The position numbers were made by a program, and so were the translations under genes. A stretch of DNA of 64,000 bases, taken from positions 2,790,001 through 2,854,000 of the forward strand of contig NZ_CP134771.1 of assembly GCF_031880315.1 (NCBI RefSeq), read 5' to 3'. Below the pieces are notes generated by a model. It saw nothing but the letters and a program-made list of their open reading frames with translations, was not told the DNA's origin and did not search any database. Of this stretch, positions 55,098 through 63,182 are shown one piece after another (position 1 is the first letter of the stretch; each line of letters begins with the position of its first letter). This stretch comes from Pseudomonas baltica. Lineage in GTDB: Bacteria > Pseudomonadota > Gammaproteobacteria > Pseudomonadales > Pseudomonadaceae.

Positions 55098-55700
55098 ATG
55101 CGCCGTCTGCTGCTCGCTTTGCCCTTCGCCCTGCTGCCACTCGCCATCGCCCACGCTGCCGACGCCGCCCACGAGGTCGAGCACGCCAGCCTCGGCGCCC
55201 ATGAACACGGCACCGCGCGGCTGAATGCGGCACTGGACGACGAAACCCTGGAGCTGGAGCTCGACAGCCCGGCCATGAACCTGGTCGGCTTTGAACACCC
55301 CGCCACCAGCGATGCTGACAAGGCTGCCGTGAACAACGTCCGCCAACTGCTGGCGCAACCGCTGACCCTGTTCGCCGTGCCCGCCGCTGCCAAGTGCATC
55401 GTCGCCAAGCAAACCCTCAACAGCCCGCTGTTCGGCGACAAGCCCGCTGCCGACGAGCATGACCACGATGAAGATGCTGACGAGCATGACGCCGACGGCG
55501 CCGAACACCACCACGATCACAGCGAAATCCACGCCCACTATCAACTCCAGTGCGACAACGCCGCCGTCCTCAAGACCCTCGATCTGACCCGCTTGTTCAA
55601 GACCTTCCCGGCCACTCACAAGGTGCAGGTCCAGCTGATAGCACCCAATGGCCAGGAAGGCGTGGACGCCACCCCGGACAACAGCGTGCTGACCTACTGA
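55098..55700 (+). CDS. Periplasmic histidine-rich metal protein (DUF2796/ZrgA family)
   Basis: A 200-residue secreted protein: signal peptide ending IAHA, then AHEHGTARLNAALDD, the family hallmark. Residues ~120-160 hold a His/Asp/Glu-rich loop (EHDHDEDADEHD, EHHHDHSEIHAH) suited to zinc capture. ZrgA in Vibrio is a zinc-binding partner of an ABC importer. First gene of a four-gene operon with ABC ATPase and permease, behind a Zur-like box. Confidence 0.88.
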   Translation: MRRLLLALPFALLPLAIAHAADAAHEVEHASLGAHEHGTARLNAALDDETLELELDSPAMNLVGFEHPATSDADKAAVNNVRQLLAQPLTLFAVPAAAKCIVAKQTLNSPLFGDKPAADEHDHDEDADEHDADGAEHHHDHSEIHAHYQLQCDNAAVLKTLDLTRLFKTFPATHKVQVQLIAPNGQEGVDATPDNSVLTY

Positions 55701-55702
55701 CC

Positions 55703-56413
55703 ATGCCCGAAGCCCTGATCGAACTGGCCGATGTACGTTTCGCCTGGCCCGGCCAACCGCCGTTGCTGGACATCCCGGAATTCACCCTGCACAAAGGGCA
55801 AAGCCTGTTTCTCAAAGGCCCCAGCGGCAGTGGCAAGACCACCCTGCTGGGCCTGCTCGGCGGCGTGCAGACGCCCGACCGCGGCAGCATCCGCCTGCTG
55901 GGCCAAGAGATCTCCACCCTCAAGCAGGGCCAGCGCGATCGCTTCCGAGTCGATCACACCGGCTACATCTTCCAGCAGTTCAATCTGCTGCCGTTCCTCT
56001 CGGTGCGCGAGAACGTCGAACTGCCCTGCCGCTTTTCCACGGCCCGCGCCCAACGCGCCAGCGAGCGGCATGGCAGCGTCGAACAGGCGGCAATGGCCCT
56101 GTTGGCCCAGCTTGGCCTCACGGACCGCGCCCTGATCGCCCGCCGTGCGGATACGCTGTCGATCGGCCAGCAGCAACGGGTCGCCGCTGCCCGTGCCCTG
56201 ATCGGCCAACCGGCGCTGGTGATCGCCGACGAGCCGACCTCGGCGCTCGACACCGATGCCCGCCAGGCCTTCATCCAATTGCTGTTCGCCGAATGCCGCG
56301 CCGCCGGCGCCAGCTTGCTGTTCGTCAGCCACGATCAGAGCCTGGCGCCGCTGTTCGATCGCAGCCTGTCGCTGGCCGATCTCAACCGCGCCGCGCGCAC
56401 CGGAGGCGTGTGA
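55703..56413 (+). CDS. ABC transporter ATP-binding protein (MacB/LolD type)
   Basis: A 236-residue ABC ATPase with Walker A GPSGSGKTTLLGLL, signature LSIGQQQR and Walker B ALVIADEPTSALD. It pairs with the MacB-like permease that follows with one-base overlap. LolD/MacB-type systems move substrates within or across the periplasmic side rather than importing; combined with the DUF2796 protein, a zinc-linked envelope function is inferred. Confidence 0.9.
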   Translation: MPEALIELADVRFAWPGQPPLLDIPEFTLHKGQSLFLKGPSGSGKTTLLGLLGGVQTPDRGSIRLLGQEISTLKQGQRDRFRVDHTGYIFQQFNLLPFLSVRENVELPCRFSTARAQRASERHGSVEQAAMALLAQLGLTDRALIARRADTLSIGQQQRVAAARALIGQPALVIADEPTSALDTDARQAFIQLLFAECRAAGASLLFVSHDQSLAPLFDRSLSLADLNRAARTGGV

Positions 56414-57678
56414 TGTATCTACTGCGTCTCGCCCTGGCCAGCCTGGCCAATCGTCGCTTTACCGCTTTCCTGACGGCCTTCGCCATCGCCCTGTCGGTGT
56501 GTCTGCTGCTGGCCGTGGAGCGCGTGCGTACCGAAGCCCGCGCCAGCTTTGCCGCCACCATCAGCGGTACCGACTTGATCGTCGGCGCCCGCTCGGGGTC
56601 GGTCAACCTGCTGCTGTATTCGGTATTTCGCATCGGCAACGCCACCAACAACATCCGCTGGGACAGCTTCCAGCGTTACGCCAGCGACCCCAAGGTCAAG
56701 TGGGCCATCCCCATCTCCCTCGGCGACTCGCACCGCGGTTACCGGGTGATGGGCACCGACGCCAGCTATTTCGAGCATTACCAGTACGGTCACCGGCAGA
56801 ACCTCGAGCTGGCCCAAGGGCGAGCGTTCAAGGTCGACCCGTTCGAGGTCGTGCTCGGCGCCGAAGTGGCCGAGGCGCTGCACTATCAGCTCGGCGACAA
56901 GCTGGTGCTGGTCCACGGCGTGGCCGCCATCAGCCTGGTCAAGCACGACGACAAACCCTTCACCGTGGTGGGCATCCTCGAACGTACCGGCACCCCGGTG
57001 GACCGCACGCTGCATATCAGCCTGGGCGGCATGGAAGCCATCCACATCGACTGGCACAACGGCGTGCCGGCTCGCGGCGCCGAGCGCATCAGCGCCGATC
57101 AGGCGCGCAACATGGACCTCACGCCCACCGCCATCACCGCCGTGTTGCTGGGGCTCAACAGCAAGGTGCAGACCTTCGCCCTGCAGCGCGACATCAATGA
57201 TTTCCGTGGCGAACCGCTGATGGCGATCTTGCCGGGCGTGGCCTTGCAGGAGCTCTGGAGCCTGATGGGCACGGCCGAAAAAGCCCTGTTCGTGGTCTCG
57301 CTGTTCGTGGTGCTGACCGGCTTGATCGGCATGCTCACCGCGATCCTCACCAGCCTCAACGAGCGCCGCCGGGAGATGGCTATCCTGCGTTCGGTGGGCG
57401 CCAGGCCGCTGCACATCGCCGGGCTATTGATTCTCGAAGCGCTGGGCCTGGCGCTCGCCGGCATCGTCACCGGGGTGGCGCTGCTGTATGCCTGTATCGC
57501 CGGGGCGCAAGGTTATGTGCAAGCCAATTACGGGCTGTACTTGCCATTGTCGCTGCCCAGCGAGTATGAATGGAGCCTGCTCGCAATCATCCTCGGTGCG
57601 GCCCTGTTGATGGGCACCGTGCCAGCCTGGCGGGCGTACCGTCAGTCGTTGGCCGACGGCCTGTCCATCCATTTATGA
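56413..57678 (+). CDS. ABC transporter permease (FtsX/MacB-like)
   Basis: A 421-residue permease with one N-terminal membrane segment, a large periplasmic domain (~residues 45-280) and three C-terminal segments (LFVVSLFVVLTGLIGMLTAIL, HIAGLLILEALGLALAGIV and LLAIILGAALLMGTVPAW). ERRREMAILRSVGARP is the coupling-helix motif. ATG overlaps the ATPase stop (TGATG). Confidence 0.9.
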   Translation: MYLLRLALASLANRRFTAFLTAFAIALSVCLLLAVERVRTEARASFAATISGTDLIVGARSGSVNLLLYSVFRIGNATNNIRWDSFQRYASDPKVKWAIPISLGDSHRGYRVMGTDASYFEHYQYGHRQNLELAQGRAFKVDPFEVVLGAEVAEALHYQLGDKLVLVHGVAAISLVKHDDKPFTVVGILERTGTPVDRTLHISLGGMEAIHIDWHNGVPARGAERISADQARNMDLTPTAITAVLLGLNSKVQTFALQRDINDFRGEPLMAILPGVALQELWSLMGTAEKALFVVSLFVVLTGLIGMLTAILTSLNERRREMAILRSVGARPLHIAGLLILEALGLALAGIVTGVALLYACIAGAQGYVQANYGLYLPLSLPSEYEWSLLAIILGAALLMGTVPAWRAYRQSLADGLSIHL

Positions 57679-57687
57679 GTCTGATCG

Positions 57688-58206
57688 ATGCGTGTTGAAC
57701 GCCTGTTGTTGTGCTGGCTGCTGGCTTGCGCAGGGCCCGCCTGGGCGGCGCCGATCCACGAGTTGACCTGGGACGCGCTGATCCCGCCCGACGCGCCGCA
57801 CCTCAAGCCGCAGATGACACCGCTGCATGACCTGGCCAAGCTGGGCAGCGCCATCGAGTCGGCACCCGCAGCCCAGCAGCAGGCGCCCCATGCGCCGGTG
57901 GTGCAGGCGCTGGATGGGCAGCAGGTGAAGATCCCGGGCTATATCGTGCCGCTGGAGGTCAACGAGGAAGGCCGCACCACCGACTTTTTGCTGGTGCCCT
58001 ACTACGGCGCCTGCATCCACGTGCCACCGCCACCCTCCAACCAGATCGTGCACGTGACCAGCGAACTGGGGGTCAAGGTCGAGGAGTTGTATCAACCCTA
58101 TTGGATCGAGGGTCCGATGCAGGTCAAGGCCACCACCAGCGATCTGGCCGAGGCCGGTTATCAGCTCGATGCGCAGAAAATCTACGTGTATGAACTGCCC
58201 AACTGA
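57688..58206 (+). CDS. DUF3299 periplasmic protein
   Basis: A 172-residue secreted protein: signal peptide ending PAWAA, then the family core KIPGYIVPLEV and FLLVPYYGACIHVPPPPSNQIVHV. The core contains one conserved cysteine (GACIH) and histidines that could bind metal. Last gene of the Zur-box operon, 9 bases after the permease. Function is not established. Confidence 0.85.
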   Translation: MRVERLLLCWLLACAGPAWAAPIHELTWDALIPPDAPHLKPQMTPLHDLAKLGSAIESAPAAQQQAPHAPVVQALDGQQVKIPGYIVPLEVNEEGRTTDFLLVPYYGACIHVPPPPSNQIVHVTSELGVKVEELYQPYWIEGPMQVKATTSDLAEAGYQLDAQKIYVYELPN

Positions 58207-58221
58207 TTAATCGCCCTGGCA

Positions 58222-58235
58222 TTGAGCCAGGTCAA
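58222..58235 (+). promoter_or_regulatory. Candidate Anr/FNR-type box upstream of oprG
   Basis: TTGAG-N4-GTCAA matches eight of ten positions of the TTGAT-N4-ATCAA consensus, 65 bases before the oprG start. OprG of P. aeruginosa is under oxygen/Anr control, which supports but does not prove it. The same bases also form a short CCTGGC/GCCAGG hairpin. Confidence 0.35.
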
Positions 58236-58300
58236 CAGATCATGGGTTAGCACTCCCTACCATTGGCGCCATCCTTATATGAACTGCCAATGGAGCCCCC

Positions 58301-58978
58301 ATGAACAAGTCCCTGCTCAGCGCTTCGATCCTCGCGCTAGCGCTTGCCACACCCCTCGCCCAGGCTCACCAGGCCGGGGACATCATCGTTCGTGCTGGCG
58401 CCGCCACCACGGCACCCAATGAGGACAGCGGCAACCTCAAGGTCGACGGCGCGCGCGTTTCCGGCACCAAGGCGACCCTGGACAGCGACACGCAACTGGG
58501 CCTGGCCTTCGCCTACATGCTCGATGATCACTGGGGCGTCGAGTTGCTGCTGGCGACCCCGTTCCAACATAGCGTCGGGGTCAAAGGTGCCGGACTGGGC
58601 GGCAAGCTGGCGGACATCAAGCAATTACCGCCGACCCTGTCGCTGCAGTACTACCCACTGGACAAGGATTCACGCTTCCAGCCCTACGCCGGGGTGGGGA
58701 TCAACTACACCAAGTTCTACGACGAAGACCTCACCAGCGAACGCAAGGCCCAGGGCTTCAGCAACCTGCGCATGCAGGATTCGGTGGGTTTCGCCGGGCA
58801 GATCGGCGCCGACTACATGCTCACCGACAACATCATGCTCAACGCCGCGGTGTGGTACGTGGACATCAACACCAAGGCCACCGTGGATGGCCCCACAGCA
58901 CTGGGCGCGCAGGAAACCAAGGTCAAGGTGGATGTCGATCCGTGGGTGTATATGGTGGGGGTTGGGTATAGGTTCTGA
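58301..58978 (+). CDS. oprG: Outer-membrane protein OmpW family (OprG)
   Basis: A 225-residue eight-stranded beta-barrel channel for small hydrophobic molecules. Signal peptide ends PLAQA; HQAGDIIVRAGAATTAP is the conserved mature start and the C-terminus ends in an aromatic (VGYRF). The position after the Zur-box operon matches the pseudomonad arrangement. Followed by a REP element. Confidence 0.92.
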   Translation: MNKSLLSASILALALATPLAQAHQAGDIIVRAGAATTAPNEDSGNLKVDGARVSGTKATLDSDTQLGLAFAYMLDDHWGVELLLATPFQHSVGVKGAGLGGKLADIKQLPPTLSLQYYPLDKDSRFQPYAGVGINYTKFYDEDLTSERKAQGFSNLRMQDSVGFAGQIGADYMLTDNIMLNAAVWYVDINTKATVDGPTALGAQETKVKVDVDPWVYMVGVGYRF

Positions 58979-59000
58979 TGCGGAATTTTCGCTGATCCTG

Positions 59001-59079
59001 CCGGCCTCTTCGCGGGCACGCCCAACTCCCACAGTGGTATGTCGTACACCTGTGGGAGCAGGGCTTGCCCGCGAAGACG
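59001..59079. repeat. REP element
   Basis: CCGGCCTCTTCGCGGGCACG at 59001-59020 and the inverse GGGCTTGCCCGCGAAG at 59061-59076, with ACTCCCACAG/CTGTGGGAG inner arms. Between convergent genes; matches 29272-29358. Confidence 0.75.
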
Positions 59080-59097
59080 TCCGCCCAGACAGCGCCG

Positions 59098-60027
59098 TTA
59101 ACCGGCAATCAAGCGCCGCAGGCCTTCGGTCAACGGGGTGATAGCGGGGAGTTCGAAGTGTTGCAGCAAACGGGCATTGTTGGCGCGTGAGTGTTTGATA
59201 TCGCCCGCGCGCGCCGGGCCGTAGGTCACGGCAGGCAGATTGCCCACCACCGTGCCCAGCGCTTCGAGCAACTGATTGAGGCTGGTCACGCCATTAAGGC
59301 CGACATTGATCGCACCCACCTCCACCTGCGGTTTTTCCAGCGCCTGCACCAGCAGCGCTACCAGGTCTTCCACGTAGAAGAAATCCCGGGTCTGCTCGCC
59401 ATCGCCGAACAGACTGATCGGCACGCCTTGCTGCGCACGTTCGGTGAAGATGCTGATCACCCCGGAATACGGCGAGGAGGGATCCTGGCGCGGGCCGTAG
59501 ATGTTGAAGAAGCGAAAGATCACCGGCTCCAGCGCGTGCTGACGGCGGTAAAAATCGAAGTAGTACTCGCTGGCCAGTTTGTCCGACGCGTACGGGGTCA
59601 AGGGCGCCTTGGGCGTGTCTTCGTCGATCGCCTGGCCTTCGCCGTTGTTGCCATACACCGCGGCACTGGAGGCAAACACCACGCGGCGCACCGCGTGCTC
59701 GCGCATGGCTTCGCAGACATTCAGGCTGCCGATGAAATTGCTCTGGTGCGTGCTCACCGGATCATCGACCGAGGCCTGTACCGAAGCGACTGCGGCCAGA
59801 TGCACCACCGCCTGACAGCCGGCAACCGCGCGGGAGACCAGAGCGGCATCGGCAACGCTGCCCACCAACAGCTCGACCCTGGGGTTGTGCAGCGGCAAGT
59901 TGCTGCGCTTGCCGAACGACAGGTCATCGAGGATCCGCACCGCGTAGCCCTCGGCCAACAGCGCGTCCACAAGATGGGAACCAATGAAACCGGCGCCGCC
60001 GGTGATCAGGACAGGAGCATCAGCCAT
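59098..60027 (-). CDS. NAD-dependent sugar-nucleotide epimerase/dehydratase
   Basis: A 309-residue extended SDR. GGAGFIGSHLVDALL is the NAD motif and YASDK (in TPYASDKLASEYYF) the catalytic YxxxK; SSAAVYGNNGE supplies the catalytic serine. It resembles GalE/WbpP-type UDP-hexose epimerases, but the exact substrate cannot be read. It overlaps the 3' end of the next upstream gene by 8 bases. Confidence 0.88.
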   Translation of the reverse strand: MADAPVLITGGAGFIGSHLVDALLAEGYAVRILDDLSFGKRSNLPLHNPRVELLVGSVADAALVSRAVAGCQAVVHLAAVASVQASVDDPVSTHQSNFIGSLNVCEAMREHAVRRVVFASSAAVYGNNGEGQAIDEDTPKAPLTPYASDKLASEYYFDFYRRQHALEPVIFRFFNIYGPRQDPSSPYSGVISIFTERAQQGVPISLFGDGEQTRDFFYVEDLVALLVQALEKPQVEVGAINVGLNGVTSLNQLLEALGTVVGNLPAVTYGPARAGDIKHSRANNARLLQHFELPAITPLTEGLRRLIAG

Positions 60028-60904
60028 GACGATAATATCGATCCAGTAGGCTCGGGAGCCCGGCCCGCCAGGCGCGTGGCTTGATCCCGAAAGTGTGGAG
60101 AATTTTCTTGCAAGTCAGCACCGCGTGCTGCGGCTCGTCGGCGGCATCAGGCCGCGCAGCGTGGGCCTGGGCGGTCGGCGACTCGACCGCCAGCGGGTGC
60201 AGATGGGCGGCTTCGGTGAGAATCGCCTGCCCCAGCGCCAGCGGCGTGGTCGCCTCGTTGCCGGCGTAGTGATAGGTGCCCCACAGCGGCGCCTCGCAGT
60301 CGAGCTGCTTGAGCACCGAAATGATCACCCGTGCGGCGTCATCCACTGGCGTCGGATTGCCACGACGGTCATCGGCCAGCATCAATTCGCGTGGTTGCTC
60401 GGCACTGCTCAGGAAACGCCCCAGCACGCCGTCGATGCTGTCATCGAGCAGCCAGCCGAAACGCAGCAACACGTGCTGCGGGCAGGCCGCGCGCACGCTT
60501 TGTTCCATGCGCCACAGCGCCTGGCCGCGCAGGCCCAAGGGTACCGGTTCGTCTTTTTCGCTATAGGCGGTGGCCCGCGAGCCGTCGAACACCCGGTAGC
60601 TGGACGGCTGCACCAGCACGATCTGGTGGTGCTGGCACAGCTCGGCCAGACGCTCGACCGAGCGCTCCTGCGCAGTCAGGCGCGCTTCGCTGACGCTTTC
60701 GGCCTGGAACCAATCGAAGTAGTAAGCCAGGTTGATCAACGCATCGGGGCGGGTGTCATCGAGCAGCTGAGTCAGGCTCGCTACATCCCAACCGTCCTGC
60801 GGGGGGCGCGGGGCGAGGAAGCCGATGTCCTCTTCCGCTCCGAGGCGAATCAGCGCTTGCCCCAGGGCATTCCCACCGCCCAACAGCATAAGGCGCATTC
60901 GCAT
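60020..60904 (-). CDS. RmlD-like sugar-nucleotide-binding protein lacking the catalytic YxxxK
   Basis: A 294-residue protein with the RmlD substrate-binding fold. The cofactor motif MLLGGGNALGQALI fits GxxGxxG, and SSYRVFDGSRATAYSEKDEP aligns with the RmlD active-site strand. Where RmlD has YGRSK, this protein reads RGQAL, so the Tyr and Lys are gone and reductase activity is doubtful. The start at 60904 is the best of two close ATG codons; no clear ribosome site. Coupled to the epimerase by overlap; a regulatory subunit role is possible. Confidence 0.75.
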   Translation of the reverse strand: MRMRLMLLGGGNALGQALIRLGAEEDIGFLAPRPPQDGWDVASLTQLLDDTRPDALINLAYYFDWFQAESVSEARLTAQERSVERLAELCQHHQIVLVQPSSYRVFDGSRATAYSEKDEPVPLGLRGQALWRMEQSVRAACPQHVLLRFGWLLDDSIDGVLGRFLSSAEQPRELMLADDRRGNPTPVDDAARVIISVLKQLDCEAPLWGTYHYAGNEATTPLALGQAILTEAAHLHPLAVESPTAQAHAARPDAADEPQHAVLTCKKILHTFGIKPRAWRAGLPSLLDRYYRHG

Positions 60905-61149
60905 AGAGTCAGCAGGTCCAGTGTGGTTGAGACCGTGCAGCACGGTCTGTTGACAATGATGGCTCACGGTGGCCGACAGACCAGGCCACGCGCGAGGCAG
61001 AAGGCGGATATTATTGCATTTTGCAGAGTTGTGCTGAACCGATAGCCAATAAACTCCGTTTGACCCCGTAAACACGGGCTCCATCCGTCACACAACTGCA
61101 ATACCCCAGCCCTTTTTCTGCCACATCCCCACGCCACAATCGGCGCCAA

Positions 61150-61163
61150 TGAGATCGATCTCA
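61150..61163. promoter_or_regulatory. Candidate LacI-family operator
   Basis: TGAGATCGATCTCA is a perfect 14-base palindrome with the central CG typical of LacI/GalR operators, 11 bases before the regulator start codon. Likely autoregulatory site. Confidence 0.5.
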
Positions 61164-61174
61164 AACAGGCGCCC

Positions 61175-62194
61175 ATGACCGATTTGAAAGATGTTGCACA
61201 ACTGGCGGGGGTTTCCCGCGCCACTGCCGCTCGCGCGTTCGCCACACCGGATGTGGTCCGCGAGGCGACGCGTGAATTGGTATTCGCCGCCGCGCGGACG
61301 CTGAATTTTCGCCCCAATCGGCTGGGTCGCCAGTTCCGCCTGCAAGCCACGCACATGATCGGCGTGGTCGTACCCAACCTGCTCAACCCGGTGTTCGCCG
61401 AGCAGTTTCAGGCGATGGAGCGGGTCGCCCGCGTGCACGGCTACAACTTGCTGCTGGCCACCACCGACTACGACAGCGCTCGCGAGGCCGAAGTGGTCGA
61501 GGACCTGCTGCGCCAGCGCGTCGACGGCCTGGTACTGACTGTCACCGATGCCCAGGACAATCCGCTGCTCGATGCCCTGAGCCGCGAAGCCACGCCGTTC
61601 GTGCTCGCCTATCACCAACCGACACGTGCCGACTTCAGCGCCGTGTCGGTGGACAACCGCGCCGGCATGCAACTGGCAACCGAGCACCTGCTGCAGCTGG
61701 GCCACACCCATATCGGCATGGTCGCCGGCCCCGCGCTGCAATCGGACCGCGCCCGCCTGCGTTATCAGGGTTATTGCGACGCCCTGCAGGCTCGCGGCCT
61801 GAAGCCGATGCCGGTAATCGAAATGCCCGCCCACACCCGCGCCGACCTTATCGTGCTAGCGCCCTGGCTGCGTGGCCTTGAAGCGCCGACGGCACTGGTG
61901 TGCTCCAACGATCTACTGGCCATCAGCGTCATCGCCGAACTGCGTCGCGGCGGTCGCCAGGTACCTCGGCACCTGTCGGTGATCGGTTTCGACGGCATCG
62001 CCCTCGGCACTCAGATTCATCCCTCGCTGTGTTCCGTGGTGCAGCCCATCGAGGCGCTGGCCCAGGCCGTGATCGACCAGTTGCTCGCCCTGATCGGCGG
62101 CGGTGCCCCTGCCTCTATTTGCTTGCCCTGTCATATCCGCCCCGGCGACAGCATCGCCCTCACTTGGAGCATCCCCCATGAAAAGGTCCGCTAG
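61175..62194 (+). CDS. LacI-family transcriptional regulator
   Basis: A 339-residue repressor. The helix-turn-helix is in LKDVAQLAGVSRATAARAFA (residues 3-22) and the hinge precedes a periplasmic-binding-like effector domain (IGVVVPNLLNPVFAEQFQAM, VIGFDGIALGTQIHPSL). Its 3' end overlaps the solute-binding protein start by 17 bases, so it lies in the transporter operon it probably controls. Effector unknown. Confidence 0.9.
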   Translation: MTDLKDVAQLAGVSRATAARAFATPDVVREATRELVFAAARTLNFRPNRLGRQFRLQATHMIGVVVPNLLNPVFAEQFQAMERVARVHGYNLLLATTDYDSAREAEVVEDLLRQRVDGLVLTVTDAQDNPLLDALSREATPFVLAYHQPTRADFSAVSVDNRAGMQLATEHLLQLGHTHIGMVAGPALQSDRARLRYQGYCDALQARGLKPMPVIEMPAHTRADLIVLAPWLRGLEAPTALVCSNDLLAISVIAELRRGGRQVPRHLSVIGFDGIALGTQIHPSLCSVVQPIEALAQAVIDQLLALIGGGAPASICLPCHIRPGDSIALTWSIPHEKVR

Positions 62195-63182
62195 TACCCT
62201 GGCCGCCGTGCTGTTGCTGGGCATCGCCCGCCTCGCCCCGGCCGCCGAAACCGCCATCTGCTACAACTGCCCGCCCGAGTGGGCCGATTGGGGCACCCAG
62301 TTGCAGGCCATCGCCGCCGACACCGGCGTGCACGTGCCATTGGATAACAAGAACTCCGGCCAGGCGCTCGCACAACTGGTGGCCGAACAGGCTGCACCGG
62401 TGGACGATGTGGTCTATTACGGCGTGACCTTCGGCCTGCAGGCGCAGAAGGCCGGGGTGCTCGACGCTTACAAACCCAAGGGCTGGGATGATATTCCTGC
62501 GGGCCTGAAGGACCCGCAAGGTCACTGGTTCGCGATCCACTCCGGCACCCTCGGCCTGATGGTCAACGTCGACGCCTTGGGCGGCAAGCCAGTACCAAAA
62601 AGCTGGGCTGATCTGCTCAAGCCGGAGTATCAGGGCATGGTCGGCTACCTCGATCCGTCCAGCGCCTTTGTCGGCTACGTGACCGCAGTGGCAATCAACC
62701 GCGCCATGGGCGGCACCCTCGACAACTTCGAGCCGGCCCTGGACTACTTCCGCAAGCTGGCGAAAAACTCGCCGATCGTGCCCAAACAGACCGCCTATGC
62801 GCGAGTGCTGTCGGGCGAGTTGCCGATTCTCGTGGACTACGACTTCAACGCTTACCGCGCTCGTTACAAGGACAAGGCCAATGTGGCGTTCGTGATTCCT
62901 AGCGAAGGTACGGTGTCAGTGCCTTACGTGATGAGCCTGGCCAAGAATGCGCCGCACCGCGCCAATGCCGAAAAGGTCCTCGACTACGTGCTCTCGGACA
63001 AGGGCCAGGCGCTGTGGGCCAATGCCTATCTGCGCCCGGTGCGCCCGGTGCAGATGCCCGATGAGGTCGCCAAGCGTTTCTTGCCCGAGGCCGATTATGC
63101 CCGCGCCGGTACCGTGGATTACGGGCAGATGGCTGCCGCGCAGGAAGCCTTCAGCGCGCAGTATCTGCGTGAGGTCAAATGA
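62178..63182 (+). CDS. ABC transporter substrate-binding protein (iron/putrescine/phosphonate type)
   Basis: A 334-residue family-1-type binding protein. Signal peptide ends APAAE, then CYNCPPEWADWG near the mature N-terminus, with an unusual CxxC. KSWADLLKPEYQGMVGYLDPSS and FVIPSEGTVSVPYVMSLAK are typical of the SBP_bac_1/PhnS-like group. Ligand unknown. The permease gene follows with a four-base overlap (ATGA). Confidence 0.85.
   Translation: MKRSASTLAAVLLLGIARLAPAAETAICYNCPPEWADWGTQLQAIAADTGVHVPLDNKNSGQALAQLVAEQAAPVDDVVYYGVTFGLQAQKAGVLDAYKPKGWDDIPAGLKDPQGHWFAIHSGTLGLMVNVDALGGKPVPKSWADLLKPEYQGMVGYLDPSSAFVGYVTAVAINRAMGGTLDNFEPALDYFRKLAKNSPIVPKQTAYARVLSGELPILVDYDFNAYRARYKDKANVAFVIPSEGTVSVPYVMSLAKNAPHRANAEKVLDYVLSDKGQALWANAYLRPVRPVQMPDEVAKRFLPEADYARAGTVDYGQMAAAQEAFSAQYLREVK

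Noticed and set aside
22567..59079. Recurrent short palindromes considered as a CRISPR array
   Set aside because: Copies are far apart, diverged, self-complementary and lack regular spacers; they are REP elements.
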